Shown piece by piece: positions 34,548 through 42,794 of a stretch of 64,000 nt of DNA. Each line of letters begins with the position of its first letter. Position 1 is the first letter of the stretch. The DNA is from Actinoplanes teichomyceticus ATCC 31121 (GTDB lineage: Bacteria; Actinomycetota; Actinomycetes; Mycobacteriales; Micromonosporaceae). The position numbers and the translations under genes are program-made. The stretch is from the NCBI RefSeq assembly GCF_003711105.1, contig NZ_CP023865.1, forward strand, positions 6,865,001 to 6,929,000. The letters are read 5' to 3'. A model generated the notes under the pieces. It was not told where the DNA came from, did not search any database, and worked only from the letters and a program-made list of their open reading frames with translations.

Positions 34548-34751
34548 ATGATCTGGACATTTCTGCGCCGCATGATTTTCACCGCCATCGTCGTGCCGCT
34601 CGGTGCGGCCGGCGCCCGCAAGCTCAGCGAGGCCATGGAGAAACGCCGCGGGCCGAGCCGGGCCACCCGCCTGCTGCGCCAGGGCGCCGACACGGTGCAG
34701 TCCACCTTCGGGCGCAAGAAGCCGCAGCGACGCCGCTTCAGCTTCCGCTGA
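34548..34751 (+). CDS. Small membrane-anchored basic protein
   Basis: 67 residues: one hydrophobic helix near the N terminus (FLRRMIFTAIVVPLGAAGA), then a strongly basic tail rich in Arg and Lys. Function unknown. It starts 26 bp after the GAF gene and ends just before a strong hairpin, so the two may share a transcript. Confidence 0.6.
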   Translation: MIWTFLRRMIFTAIVVPLGAAGARKLSEAMEKRRGPSRATRLLRQGADTVQSTFGRKKPQRRRFSFR

Positions 34752-34762
34752 CCCGGCCCCGA

Positions 34763-34799
34763 CGTACGGACGTCCCCGCGTCGCGGGGGCGTCCGTACG
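34763..34799 (+). terminator. Strong hairpin terminator
   Basis: A stem of about 16 bp with one G-T pair (34763-34779 with 34783-34799) and a 3-nt loop, 11 bp after the small membrane protein gene. Confidence 0.8.
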
Positions 34800-34880
34800 C
34801 TCGGTTGCCCCGCTCCGGTCACGTGACGCGGGGACGTTCCGACGTTTGGGCGGGTCCGGGCGCCGGGTAACGGCGGCGAC

Positions 34881-35768
34881 ATGCGAACCCCCCGCACGAT
34901 CGCCGTCGTCGCCCATCAGCGCAAGACCCTCGGTGGCGGACTCGACGAGCTGCGCCGCCGGCTCACCGACCGGGACATCAAGAAGCTGCTCTGGTACGAG
35001 GTGCCGAAGAGCCGTAAGGCGCCGAAGGAGATCCGCAAGGCGCTGGCCAAGGATCCGGACCTGCTCGTGGTCTGGGGCGGTGACGGCATGGTGCAGCGCG
35101 CCCTGGACGTGGTCGCCGGCTCCCGGGTGCCGGTCGCGATCATGCCGGCCGGCACCGGCAACCTGCTCGCCGGCAACCTGGGCATCCCCACCGACCTGGC
35201 GAAGGCCGTGGAGATCGCGTTCACCGGCCCCCGGCGGCGCCTGGACCTGGGCCGGCTCAACGGCGAGCACTTCGCGGTGATGGCCGGGGTCGGCTTCGAC
35301 GGCGCGATGATCAAAGACGCCGACGGCGACCTGAAGGACCGGCTGGGCAAGCTCGCCTACGTCTGGACCGGCATCCGCCACGTCGGCGGCGAGGCGCCGC
35401 GCACGAGGATCAAGGTGGACGGCACGACCTGGTTCGACGACGCGGCGAGCTGCGTGCTGATCGGGAACGTCGGCACGATCACCGGCGGGATCCGGGCGTT
35501 CGACGACGCCGTGCCCGACGACGGCTGGCTGGACGTCGGGGTGGCGACCGCGCAGGGCGCGCTGCAGTGGGCCCGGGCACTGGGCACGATGGCGGTGCGG
35601 CGGTCGGACAGCTCGCCGTTCGTGCGCACCACACGCGCGCGCAAGGTCGAGGTCAAACTGGAGTCGAAACTGGAGTACGAGCTGGACGGCGGCGCCCGGG
35701 CCCGCACCAAGCGCTTCACCGCCTCGGTGGTCCCGGGCGCGGTCGAGGTCTGCGTCCCCGCCGCCTGA
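34881..35768 (+). CDS. Diacylglycerol kinase-family lipid kinase
   Basis: 295 residues of the DAGK catalytic fold. The ATP motif GGDGM is at residues 66-70 (VVWGGDGMVQRAL) and the second motif is MPAGTGNLLAGNLGIP. The C-terminal domain carries GVGFDGAMIKDADG. Members phosphorylate diacylglycerol, sphingosine-like lipids or glycolipid precursors; the substrate here is not known. It is convergent with the MBL-fold gene, with a repeat between. Confidence 0.88.
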   Translation: MRTPRTIAVVAHQRKTLGGGLDELRRRLTDRDIKKLLWYEVPKSRKAPKEIRKALAKDPDLLVVWGGDGMVQRALDVVAGSRVPVAIMPAGTGNLLAGNLGIPTDLAKAVEIAFTGPRRRLDLGRLNGEHFAVMAGVGFDGAMIKDADGDLKDRLGKLAYVWTGIRHVGGEAPRTRIKVDGTTWFDDAASCVLIGNVGTITGGIRAFDDAVPDDGWLDVGVATAQGALQWARALGTMAVRRSDSSPFVRTTRARKVEVKLESKLEYELDGGARARTKRFTASVVPGAVEVCVPAA

Positions 35769-35815
35769 CCCGCGCGACGGACCGGCGGCGGCACGGTGCG
35801 CACCGGCGACCGGGG

Positions 35816-35898
35816 GCCGCCGCGCGTGCGCCGGTCGCCCCGCGCCGGGTCCGGACGGCCGCCGCGCGTGCGCCGGTCGCCCGCGCCGGGTCCGGACG
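35816..35898. repeat. 42-bp tandem duplication between convergent genes
   Basis: Copies at 35816-35857 and 35858-35898 are identical except that the second lacks one C. The second copy abuts the stop codon of the leftward MBL-fold gene. Confidence 0.9.
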
Positions 35899-35899
35899 A

Positions 35900-37000
35900 T
35901 CAGACGACCTGCTGCCACCAGCCGTCGACCGGCGGCGGGTTGTCGACGTCCACACGCTCGCCCGGGCGCGGGATGGCCAGCCGCACACCGCGCGCCTTGG
36001 CCTCGCGCCAGGTGCGGTCGGCCGGTTCCGACCACTCGTGCAGGGCCAGATTGAACGTCGCCCAGTGCACCGGGATCATCAGGCCGCCACGGACGTCGAC
36101 GTGGACCGAGACGCCGTCCTCCGGGACCATGTGGATGTCCGGCCAGGCGTCGCCGTACGCCCCGACCTGCACCAGCGTGACGTCGAACGGGCCGTGCTGC
36201 TCGCCGATCGCGGCGAAGCCCGGGAAGTACCCCGTGTCGCCGGAGTAGAACGCGCGCCGGGTCGGCCCCTTGATCACCCAGCTGGCCCAGAGGGTCTCGT
36301 CGCGGTCGAGGCCGCGGCCGGAGAAGTGCCGCGCCGGGGTGGCGACCAGCTCCAGGGCGCCGATCCGGTGCGACTCGTGCCAGTCCAGCTCGATGATCCG
36401 GGTCTCCGGCACACCCCAGCGCTCCAGGTGCGCGCCCACCCCGAGCGGCACCACGAACGGCGCGGCCTGCAGGTCGACCAGGGTCTGGACGCTGGCCATG
36501 TCGAGGTGGTCGTAGTGGTCGTGGGAGATCAGGATCGCGTCCAGCGGGGGCAGCTCGCGCAGCGGCGCCGGCGGCTCGTGCAGGCGGCGCGGGCCGGTCA
36601 GGCGGGACGGGGAGCAGCGCTCGCTCCAGACCGGGTCCAGCAGCACCCGGCGGCCCTCGATCTCGACCAGGGCGGAGGAGTGGCCGTACCACGTGACGTG
36701 CAGGCCGTCGGCGGGCGCCGGGCCGGGGTCGACCACCGGGACCGGCAGGTGCGGCCGGCGCGCCTCGCGGCCGGTGGCCGCGGCGACGAGCAGCCGGGGC
36801 ATCGACGCGGCGGGCACCTCGGTGGCCGGCACGGTGTTGCGGAACTTTCCACCGGAGAACTGCGGGGATGCCTCGATCCGGGCCCGCCGCGCTCCGCGCG
36901 CCTTCGCACCGAGCTGCGCGGGCAGGTCGCGAACGGCCCAGACCGCCGCGGCGCCGAGCGCCAGAGCCATCACCGTACGGGTACGCACACGCTTCGCCAT
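35900..37000 (-). CDS. Membrane-anchored MBL-fold metallohydrolase (NAPE-PLD/UlaG-like)
   Basis: 366 residues. An N-terminal hydrophobic anchor (VMALALGAAAVWAV) precedes the metallo-beta-lactamase domain. Metal ligands are HDHYDH at 160-165, then the histidine in ATPARHFSGRG, the Asp in YSGDTGYFPG, and the histidine in IPVHWATF. The arrangement matches NAPE-PLD-like phospholipases, which cleave N-acyl phospholipids, but bacterial members are functionally varied. Convergent with the lipid kinase gene. Confidence 0.85.
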   Translation of the reverse strand: MAKRVRTRTVMALALGAAAVWAVRDLPAQLGAKARGARRARIEASPQFSGGKFRNTVPATEVPAASMPRLLVAAATGREARRPHLPVPVVDPGPAPADGLHVTWYGHSSALVEIEGRRVLLDPVWSERCSPSRLTGPRRLHEPPAPLRELPPLDAILISHDHYDHLDMASVQTLVDLQAAPFVVPLGVGAHLERWGVPETRIIELDWHESHRIGALELVATPARHFSGRGLDRDETLWASWVIKGPTRRAFYSGDTGYFPGFAAIGEQHGPFDVTLVQVGAYGDAWPDIHMVPEDGVSVHVDVRGGLMIPVHWATFNLALHEWSEPADRTWREAKARGVRLAIPRPGERVDVDNPPPVDGWWQQVV

Positions 37001-37088
37001 GCGCTTAGTCTGACCCGATGGGGCCCGTCACGCCCACCGCCGCCCTGAGACTGCGCTCAGCAAGTGACGCGTATGACACACTGCCGCC

Positions 37089-37667
37089 GTGACGATCGAT
37101 ATTCTCCAGGCACAACACCAGCTCATCGTGCGTCAGCGCGTCCGTTTGATGGTCAATCAGTACGAGGTGCACGGGGTCACCCCGGACGGCCAGGAGGCCG
37201 GTGTCCTCGCCTTCGCCCAGCAGAAGCGGCTGGCGTTCAAGGAACAGGTCACCCTCTACACCGATGACACCAAGCAGGTGCCGGTGCTGGGCTTCAAGGC
37301 CCGCCAGGTGATCGACCTGGGCGCCACCTACGACGTGTTCGACGCGGCCGGCAACCCGATCGGCCTGTTCCGCAAGAAGTTCGGCGCCTCGCTGCTGCGG
37401 TCCACCTGGGTGCTCGAACAGCCCGGCTACTACGAGGCCGTCGGCCAGGAGCGCAACCTGTTCGTGGCCCTGCTGCGGCGGTTCGTGGACTACCTGTCGT
37501 GGCTGCCGTACCACTTCGACTTCGAGGTCAACGGCCACGTGGTCTTCTCGGTGGAACGCAAGTGGGGGCTGCGCGACCGCTACACCGTCACCATCCAGGA
37601 CCCCAACCTGGACCGCCGGCTGGTCGTGGCGATGGCCGTGGCGCTGGACGCTCTGCAGGCCCGGTAG
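37089..37667 (+). CDS. LURP-one-related (tubby-like) protein
   Basis: 192 residues from a GTG start. The pattern of short beta strands, YEVHGVTPDGQEAGVLAFAQ, and the closing DRYTVTIQDPNLDRRLVVAM match the LOR/tubby C-terminal-like fold, which in eukaryotes binds phosphoinositides or membranes. A hydrophobic stretch near DYLSWLPYHF is part of the fold. Bacterial function is unknown. It precedes dgt by 9 bp and is probably co-transcribed. Confidence 0.75.
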   Translation: MTIDILQAQHQLIVRQRVRLMVNQYEVHGVTPDGQEAGVLAFAQQKRLAFKEQVTLYTDDTKQVPVLGFKARQVIDLGATYDVFDAAGNPIGLFRKKFGASLLRSTWVLEQPGYYEAVGQERNLFVALLRRFVDYLSWLPYHFDFEVNGHVVFSVERKWGLRDRYTVTIQDPNLDRRLVVAMAVALDALQAR

Positions 37668-37676
37668 CCTCCGGGG

Positions 37677-39143
37677 ATGGACGATCCCCGCGCCCAGCGA
37701 CTCTTCGGCGACAGCACGGTCGCCCCCGGTGACCTAGCTTTCAGCCCGTTCCGGGTGGACCGGGACCGGATCGTCGCCTCCCCCTTCTTCGCCCGCCTCG
37801 CCGGGGTCACCCAGGTGATCAGCCCCGGCGGGGCCGGACTGCTGGTGCACAACCGGCTCACCCACAGCCTCAAGGTCGCCCAGGTGGCCCGGGCCATCGC
37901 CGAGCGGATCCAGACCGGTGAGCCCGACCTGGCGGAGAAGCTGGGCGGCTGCGACCCGGACGTGGTGGAGGCCGCGGCGCTCGCCCACGACCTGGGGCAC
38001 CCGCCGTTCGGCCACCTCGGCGAGCGGGTGCTGGACCGGCTGGCCCGGCACCGGCTCGGGCTGCGCGACGGGTTCGAGGGCAACGCCCAGTCGTACCGGA
38101 TCGTGACCAGCACCGAGATCCGCGGGCAGGCCACCATCGGGCTCAACCTGACCAACGCCACCCGCGCCGCGATCCTGAAGTACCCGTGGACCCGGCACGG
38201 GCATCCGCAGCCGCACCCGCGGTTCATGGACCCGCCGCCGCGCGGGGCGGCCGCCCACCCGGAGGATCCGGACGGCGGCTCGGCGAAGTTCGGGGCGTAC
38301 TCCACCGAGGTCCCCGACATGCGGGCGGCGCGCGCGCCGTTCGCCGGGCGGGTCGCGGACTGGCAGCAGACCGTCGAGGCCTCGGTGATGGACGCGGCCG
38401 ACGACATCGCGTACGCCATCCACGACCTGGAGGACGTGCACCGGGTCGGGGTGTTGCAGCAGGGCGCGGTGGCCACCGAGCTGATGGCCTGGCAGCGCTG
38501 GGGCACCGCGACCGATCTGAAGCGGGCCGGCGGCGCGATCGAGTCGCTGCGCCGCAGCCTGCACCGCAAGGACGGCTGGATCGCCGACGACGACGCGTTC
38601 GCCGACGCGGTCGAGCTGGTGCGTGCCGAGCTGGTGGACGGGCTGCTGGCCCAGCCGTTCGACGGCTCGGTGGCGGCCGAGGCGCGGGTGGCGGCGTTCG
38701 CGGCGACCTGGACCCGGCGGCTGGTCGACTCGGTGCGGCTGACCGAGCAGGCGGCGATCCGCAGCGGGCACGCCCAGCTGGCCGTGGCGCAGTGGCACGA
38801 GGTCCAGGTGCTCAAGTTCGTACAGAATCGGTTCGTGCTGGCCCGGCCGGACCTCGCGCTGCATCAGCGCGGTCAGGGCCGCCTGCTGGCCGGCCTGGTG
38901 GAGGCGCTGCTGGCCTGGCTGACCGACCCGGACGAGGAGGACCGGCTGCCGCGACGGCTGCGGGACCTGGTCGAGCTCGCCGACGCGGAGCTCCCGCAGG
39001 GCACCCCGGAGCGGCACAGCCGGGCGCGCGGGCGCGCGGTGATCGACTTCGTGGCCGGGCTGACCGACGGGCAGGCGGTCGGGCTGATGGAGGCGCTGTC
39101 CGGGCGCTCCCGGCAGCTGTGGACCGACGCGTTCGTGCTCTGA
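37677..39143 (+). CDS. dgt: dGTPase-like deoxynucleoside triphosphate triphosphohydrolase
   Basis: 488 residues of the HD superfamily. HD metal ligands are visible in NRLTHSLKV and LAHDLGHPPFGH, with ASVMDAADDIAYAIHDLED further on and the N-terminal FSPFRVDRDRI typical of the family. It splits dNTPs into nucleoside and triphosphate, limiting pools or defending against foreign DNA. Length is as expected. It follows the LURP-one gene closely and is convergent with the TetR operon. Confidence 0.9.
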   Translation: MDDPRAQRLFGDSTVAPGDLAFSPFRVDRDRIVASPFFARLAGVTQVISPGGAGLLVHNRLTHSLKVAQVARAIAERIQTGEPDLAEKLGGCDPDVVEAAALAHDLGHPPFGHLGERVLDRLARHRLGLRDGFEGNAQSYRIVTSTEIRGQATIGLNLTNATRAAILKYPWTRHGHPQPHPRFMDPPPRGAAAHPEDPDGGSAKFGAYSTEVPDMRAARAPFAGRVADWQQTVEASVMDAADDIAYAIHDLEDVHRVGVLQQGAVATELMAWQRWGTATDLKRAGGAIESLRRSLHRKDGWIADDDAFADAVELVRAELVDGLLAQPFDGSVAAEARVAAFAATWTRRLVDSVRLTEQAAIRSGHAQLAVAQWHEVQVLKFVQNRFVLARPDLALHQRGQGRLLAGLVEALLAWLTDPDEEDRLPRRLRDLVELADAELPQGTPERHSRARGRAVIDFVAGLTDGQAVGLMEALSGRSRQLWTDAFVL

Positions 39144-39159
39144 CCGGCCGGGGGCCGCG

Positions 39160-39804
39160 TCAGCCCCGGCCGCTCCTGCGGATCCGGGAGCGCAGCAGGC
39201 GGGTGGCCAGCGGCCCCATCTCGTCGACCACCTCGACCAGCACCGCGAGCTGGTCGAGGGCGTCCAGGGCGCGGCGCCCGCCCGCCGCGTCGATGCCCTC
39301 GTAGAGTTCCAGGCCGACGAAGGCCGAGGAGATCGCCCGGGCCAGCCCGGGCAGGTCGGCGACCTCCGCGATCGGCGAACCGGCGAGCAGCCGCCGCAGC
39401 ACCGTCTCGATCTCGTCGGTCCACACCTGGAACGCCGCCCGGATCGGCTCGGCCAGCCGCTCGTTGTTCTGCGCCGCGGCGAGCATCTGGGCCAGCACCG
39501 AGACGTTGCCCTCGGCCAGCTCGATGACGTGCAGGTCGCGGCCCACCTGCAGCAGCTCGCGCAGCGAGGTGACCGCGGCGAAGCGGCCGGCGTAGAACGC
39601 CACCCGCCGGTCGGTGGCCTGCCGGCAGGCGGCGCCGAGCAGCTCGTCGACCGACCCGAAGTGGTAGAAGACCAGCGCCTGGTTGACCCCGGCCGCGGCG
39701 GCGACGGTGCGGGCCGACGCGCCGGTCACGCCGTGCTCGCGCAGGGCCACGAGCGCGCCGTCGAGCAGGCGCTGCTTGGTGTCGCTCTTCTTCGGGTCGT
39801 TCAC
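39160..39804 (-). CDS. TetR-family transcriptional regulator
   Basis: 214 residues. The N-terminal helix-turn-helix reads TKQRLLDGALVALREHGVTG and ASARTVAAAAGVNQALVFYH; the C-terminal ligand domain is all-helical. It starts at a GTG that overlaps the stop of the preceding gene (GTGA), so it is the last gene of a leftward operon. Two identical-type inverted repeats in front of the operon at 42209-42257 are likely its operators, making it an autorepressor. Ligand unknown. Confidence 0.88.
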   Translation of the reverse strand: MNDPKKSDTKQRLLDGALVALREHGVTGASARTVAAAAGVNQALVFYHFGSVDELLGAACRQATDRRVAFYAGRFAAVTSLRELLQVGRDLHVIELAEGNVSVLAQMLAAAQNNERLAEPIRAAFQVWTDEIETVLRRLLAGSPIAEVADLPGLARAISSAFVGLELYEGIDAAGGRRALDALDQLAVLVEVVDEMGPLATRLLRSRIRRSGRG

Positions 39805-41213
39805 CTGGGTCCTTCCGCCGGGTGCGGGGGTGCAATCTGGGCGTCGGTGATCAGTTGCGCCAGCTGGTTCACCACCGGCAGGCGCAGGAACCATCCGGCG
39901 TACGCCCATCCGAGCCCGAGGTGATCGAACGCGGACGCGACGGCGGCCACCCCGGACGCGGTGTACCCGTCGGCGGCCTCGTACCGGGCGCGCCGGAGGG
40001 TGGCCGGGTGGGTCGCGGCGGGCACGATCCTCAACCGTACGGGCGAGCGCCGCGCGAGCATGTCCCGGGTGCCCGCGCACGGACCGCAGTCGTCGTCGAG
40101 CCACAGCCGGGCCGGCTCGGCGGGGTACGGCCGGGCCCGGGGCCGCCAGTCGTGGACCTGCCGCCGGTACGCCAGCCATGCCGCCCCGTGCCGCTCGCGC
40201 AGGTCGGCCTGCTCGTGCGGGGCGGCGATCCCGGCCGCGAAGGCGACCGTGCCGAGCACCACGGCGGCCAGCGTGAGGCTGTGCGTGGCAGCGGCCAGCA
40301 GGCCCACCAGCAGCACCGTGCTGAGCTGCATCGGGTTGGCGACGTAGGCGTACGGGCCGGTGGTGACCAGGCGCTCCGGCGGGTCCCACGGGAACGGCGT
40401 GCCGCCGCCCCGGACCGCGAACTCGCGGACGGCCGCCAGCGCCGGAACCGCCGCCGCCATCCCGGCCTGGGCCGCCACCACCCGCGCCGAACCGGACAGG
40501 TCGAGCAGGTGCTCCCAGCCACCGTCACCGAGCGTGAACGCCACGGACGGGATCAGCCAGAGCACCAGGCCGGTGAAGACGGCCATCTGCAACAGCACCC
40601 GGGCGGCCAGGTGGCGGCCGGTGGCGGTCCAGCGGCCGAGAAGCTGCGCCGGGAGCGCGACGGCGGCCAGCCCGAGCAGCTCGCCGTGCAGCCAGTGCGG
40701 GCCCAACCGGACCAACGGGTCCAGCGACGGCATCGCCACCATGTCGATCCAGAGCAGCAGACCCAGCGCGACCGGGACCGGCACGAGGCGGCGCAGCAGG
40801 ACCGGGACCGCGCCCCACAGCGCGGCCCAGCCGAGCCACAGGTCCACCGGCATGCCGTGGTAGGCCCCGTCCACTCCGGCGAACGAGTGCCAACCAGCCC
40901 GGATGGCGACCTCGTGCAGGGCCGCGACGCCGACGGCGGCGGCGAGGAACGCCAGGAAGGCGCCGGCCCGGTCGCGATCCCGGCCGGCCACCGGAGCGGC
41001 GGTGACCCGGTCGCGGTCCCGACCGGCGCTGCATCCGGCCCTCCGGTCGCGATCCCGGCCGGCGCCGCATCCGGCCCTCCGGTCGCGATCCCGGCCGGCG
41101 CCGCATCCGGCCCTCCGGTTGCGATCCCGGCCGGCGCCGCGCTCGCGGAGGCGGTCGGCGGCCAGGACGGCGGCGACCGGCAGGAGCAGGGCCAGGTAAC
41201 GAGCCACGATCAT
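39801..41213 (-). CDS. Membrane ICMT/PEMT-type methyltransferase fused to a DUF393 (DCC) domain
   Basis: 470 residues. After one membrane segment comes a repeat-encoded Arg/Asp-rich loop (about residues 30-75), then further membrane helices. The methyltransferase signature is TTGPYAYVANPMQLS and HEQADLRERHGAAWLAY (isoprenylcysteine/phospholipid methyltransferase type). The C-terminal about 100 residues are a DUF393 thioredoxin-like unit with DDDCGPC as the CxxC-type active site. The fusion suggests lipid or thiol modification at the membrane, but no substrate is known. The start at 41213 begins at the first hydrophobic segment. Confidence 0.78.
   Translation of the reverse strand: MIVARYLALLLPVAAVLAADRLRERGAGRDRNRRAGCGAGRDRDRRAGCGAGRDRDRRAGCSAGRDRDRVTAAPVAGRDRDRAGAFLAFLAAAVGVAALHEVAIRAGWHSFAGVDGAYHGMPVDLWLGWAALWGAVPVLLRRLVPVPVALGLLLWIDMVAMPSLDPLVRLGPHWLHGELLGLAAVALPAQLLGRWTATGRHLAARVLLQMAVFTGLVLWLIPSVAFTLGDGGWEHLLDLSGSARVVAAQAGMAAAVPALAAVREFAVRGGGTPFPWDPPERLVTTGPYAYVANPMQLSTVLLVGLLAAATHSLTLAAVVLGTVAFAAGIAAPHEQADLRERHGAAWLAYRRQVHDWRPRARPYPAEPARLWLDDDCGPCAGTRDMLARRSPVRLRIVPAATHPATLRRARYEAADGYTASGVAAVASAFDHLGLGWAYAGWFLRLPVVNQLAQLITDAQIAPPHPAEGPR
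41009..41145 (-). repeat. In-frame 36-bp minisatellite in the methyltransferase gene
   Basis: Nearly four 36-bp units (about 41009-41044, 41045-41080, 41081-41116, 41117-41145); the two middle copies are identical. Encodes the 12-residue unit AGCGAGRDRDRR between two membrane helices. Confidence 0.9.
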
Positions 41214-41289
41214 GGCCGGCTCCGCGCGTACCTCGGAAAGCCGTCCGGTGCGGCGGCCGTGGCGCGCCGCGCGGACCTCGCGGGCCGGT

Positions 41290-42172
41290 TCATCGCAGCG
41301 ACAGCATGTCCAGGAGGTGGCCGGCTCCGGCGTGCATGAAACCGTCCTGGAGCGGCCCGAAATACCAGGACGGATCGAGGCCGCGCCGGTAGTCGACCCG
41401 CAGCGTGACCGCGGTCCCGCCCCCGGTGGCACGCCAGCTCAGCGTGGCGTCGCGCATGCCCACCCAGCGATGCGTGATCGAGGTGTCCGCCACGACCGCG
41501 AAGGTGATCGCGGCCGGCCCGGCGTTGCGGACCTCGGTGACGATCTCCCCGCCCGGGCCGTGCGAGCTGCCGTGATAGGCGAACGTCCAGCGGTCCCCCG
41601 GGGCGAGGCCGGCGCCGTGCACATGCTGCGGCACCGGCACGCGGAGCAGCCGCAGCGGCGCCGACCGGACGGCCACCGGATGCGGGCCGGCCGCCAGCCG
41701 GGCGCGCACCTCGGCCGGGGCCAGCGCCACCACGCGGGTCACCTCGACCGACTGGTCCGGGTGCACCCGGAAGTCCGGGCCGGCCCCCTCCGCGCTGCCC
41801 ACCAGCAGCAACGGCAGCGGCAGCACGGCCAGACCGTACCGGCCGCCACGCTGCGCCAGCCGCACCAGCCCGGTGACCGCGTGGGCCACCGCGTAGACCA
41901 GCGGCGCGGCGAGCAGCACGCAGATCGCCCCCTCGTGCAGCGCCACCGCCGCCAGCAGCAGGGCGATGGTGGTCAGCTGGAACACCCGGCCGTGCGTGGG
42001 TGCGCCCCGGGGCCAGGGCCAGCCCGATCGCCAGCGCGATCGGGAACGCCACGAACAACATCGCGCTGTCCGCCCGCCCGGACCGCACCGTGATCACGAA
42101 GCAGATCACGCCGAAGACCCCGATCAGCCCGGCCAACCAGCGGTTCGCCGGCCGGATGCCTCTGCCGTTCAT
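41290..42172 (-). CDS. Membrane protein with SRPBCC-like domain, apparently frameshifted
   Basis: First gene of the TetR operon. From ATG 42172 the frame gives MNGRGIRPANRWLAGLIGVF and a second hydrophobic segment up to LALAPGR. The natural continuation, VFQLTTIALLLAAVALHEGA, is in the next frame and runs to a stop at 41290. Removing one base from CCCCGGGG at about 42006-42013 would join them into 293 residues: four membrane segments and a C-terminal SRPBCC-like domain (VEVTRVVALAPAEVRARL; SITHRWVGMRDATL). The intact second part alone (41290-41985) would be 231 residues. It may be a recent mutation, a sequencing error or recoding. Confidence 0.65.
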
Positions 42173-42208
42173 CACTGCTCCCCCCGTCGGGAGCGGCCAC
42201 CCCCCGTC

Positions 42209-42224
42209 TTGAGCGACCGCTCAA
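42209..42224. promoter_or_regulatory. TetR-type operator 1
   Basis: TTGAGCGACCGCTCAA; the inverted repeat extends to CTTGAGCG-AC-CGCTCAAG. It lies 37 bp before the first ATG of the leftward operon that ends in the TetR gene. Confidence 0.7.
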
Positions 42225-42241
42225 GAGCAGCGTAGGTTGAT

Positions 42242-42257
42242 TTGAGCATTCGCTCAA
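42242..42257. promoter_or_regulatory. TetR-type operator 2
   Basis: TTGAGCATTCGCTCAA shares the TTGAGC-N4-GCTCAA core with operator 1, 33 bp away (about three helical turns). Confidence 0.7.
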
Positions 42258-42404
42258 GTGGGCCTCGGAGTGTGGCCACGGCGGCCACACCCGCAGCCGG
42301 CGCCGGACTCACGGACCGATCAGGGTGGACGCACTTCGGCGCCGGGGCCCGCCCACCCCCTGATCCCCCCCGGCCGGCCCGCACCACGGCCCGGCCGGCC
42401 CACC

Positions 42405-42718
42405 TCGCGCCGCCCCGCCCCCGCACCGCGCCGCCCCCGCACCGCACCGCACCGCCCCGCACCGCACCGCGCCGCCCCCGCACCGCGCCGCACCGCGCCG
42501 CACCGCACCGCGCCGCGCCGCACCGCGCCGCACCGCACCGCGCCGCCCCCGCACCGCACCGCACCGCACCGCGCCGCACCGCACCGCGCCGCCCCCGCAC
42601 CGCACCGCACCGCGCCGCACCGCCCCCGCACCGCGCCGCGCCGCACCGCACCGCACCGCACCGCACCGCACCGCACCGCACCGCACCGCACCGCACCGCA
42701 CCGCACCGCACCGCACCG
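42405..42718. repeat. Pentanucleotide array (CCGCA/CCGCG)n
   Basis: About 310 bp made almost wholly of 5-bp units CCGCA, CCGCG and C-rich variants; the last about 75 bp (42643-42717) are nearly pure CCGCA. A 5-bp unit leaves all three frames of both strands open (RTAPH on plus, RCGAV on minus), producing false frames. It ends about 75 bp before the HipA-like gene. The remaining gap 42258-42404 is GC-rich without a gene. Confidence 0.92.
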
Positions 42719-42794
42719 GCCAGGCTCTCCGGCGGCCGTACGGGGGCGCGGGTCCGGGCAACCGGCGCGGCCCGGGCCCGACTAGGGTGGTCGG

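Noticed and set aside
41009..41145. CRISPR-like array of 36-bp repeats
   Set aside because: Repeats are directly adjacent with no spacers and lie in frame within a membrane-protein gene.
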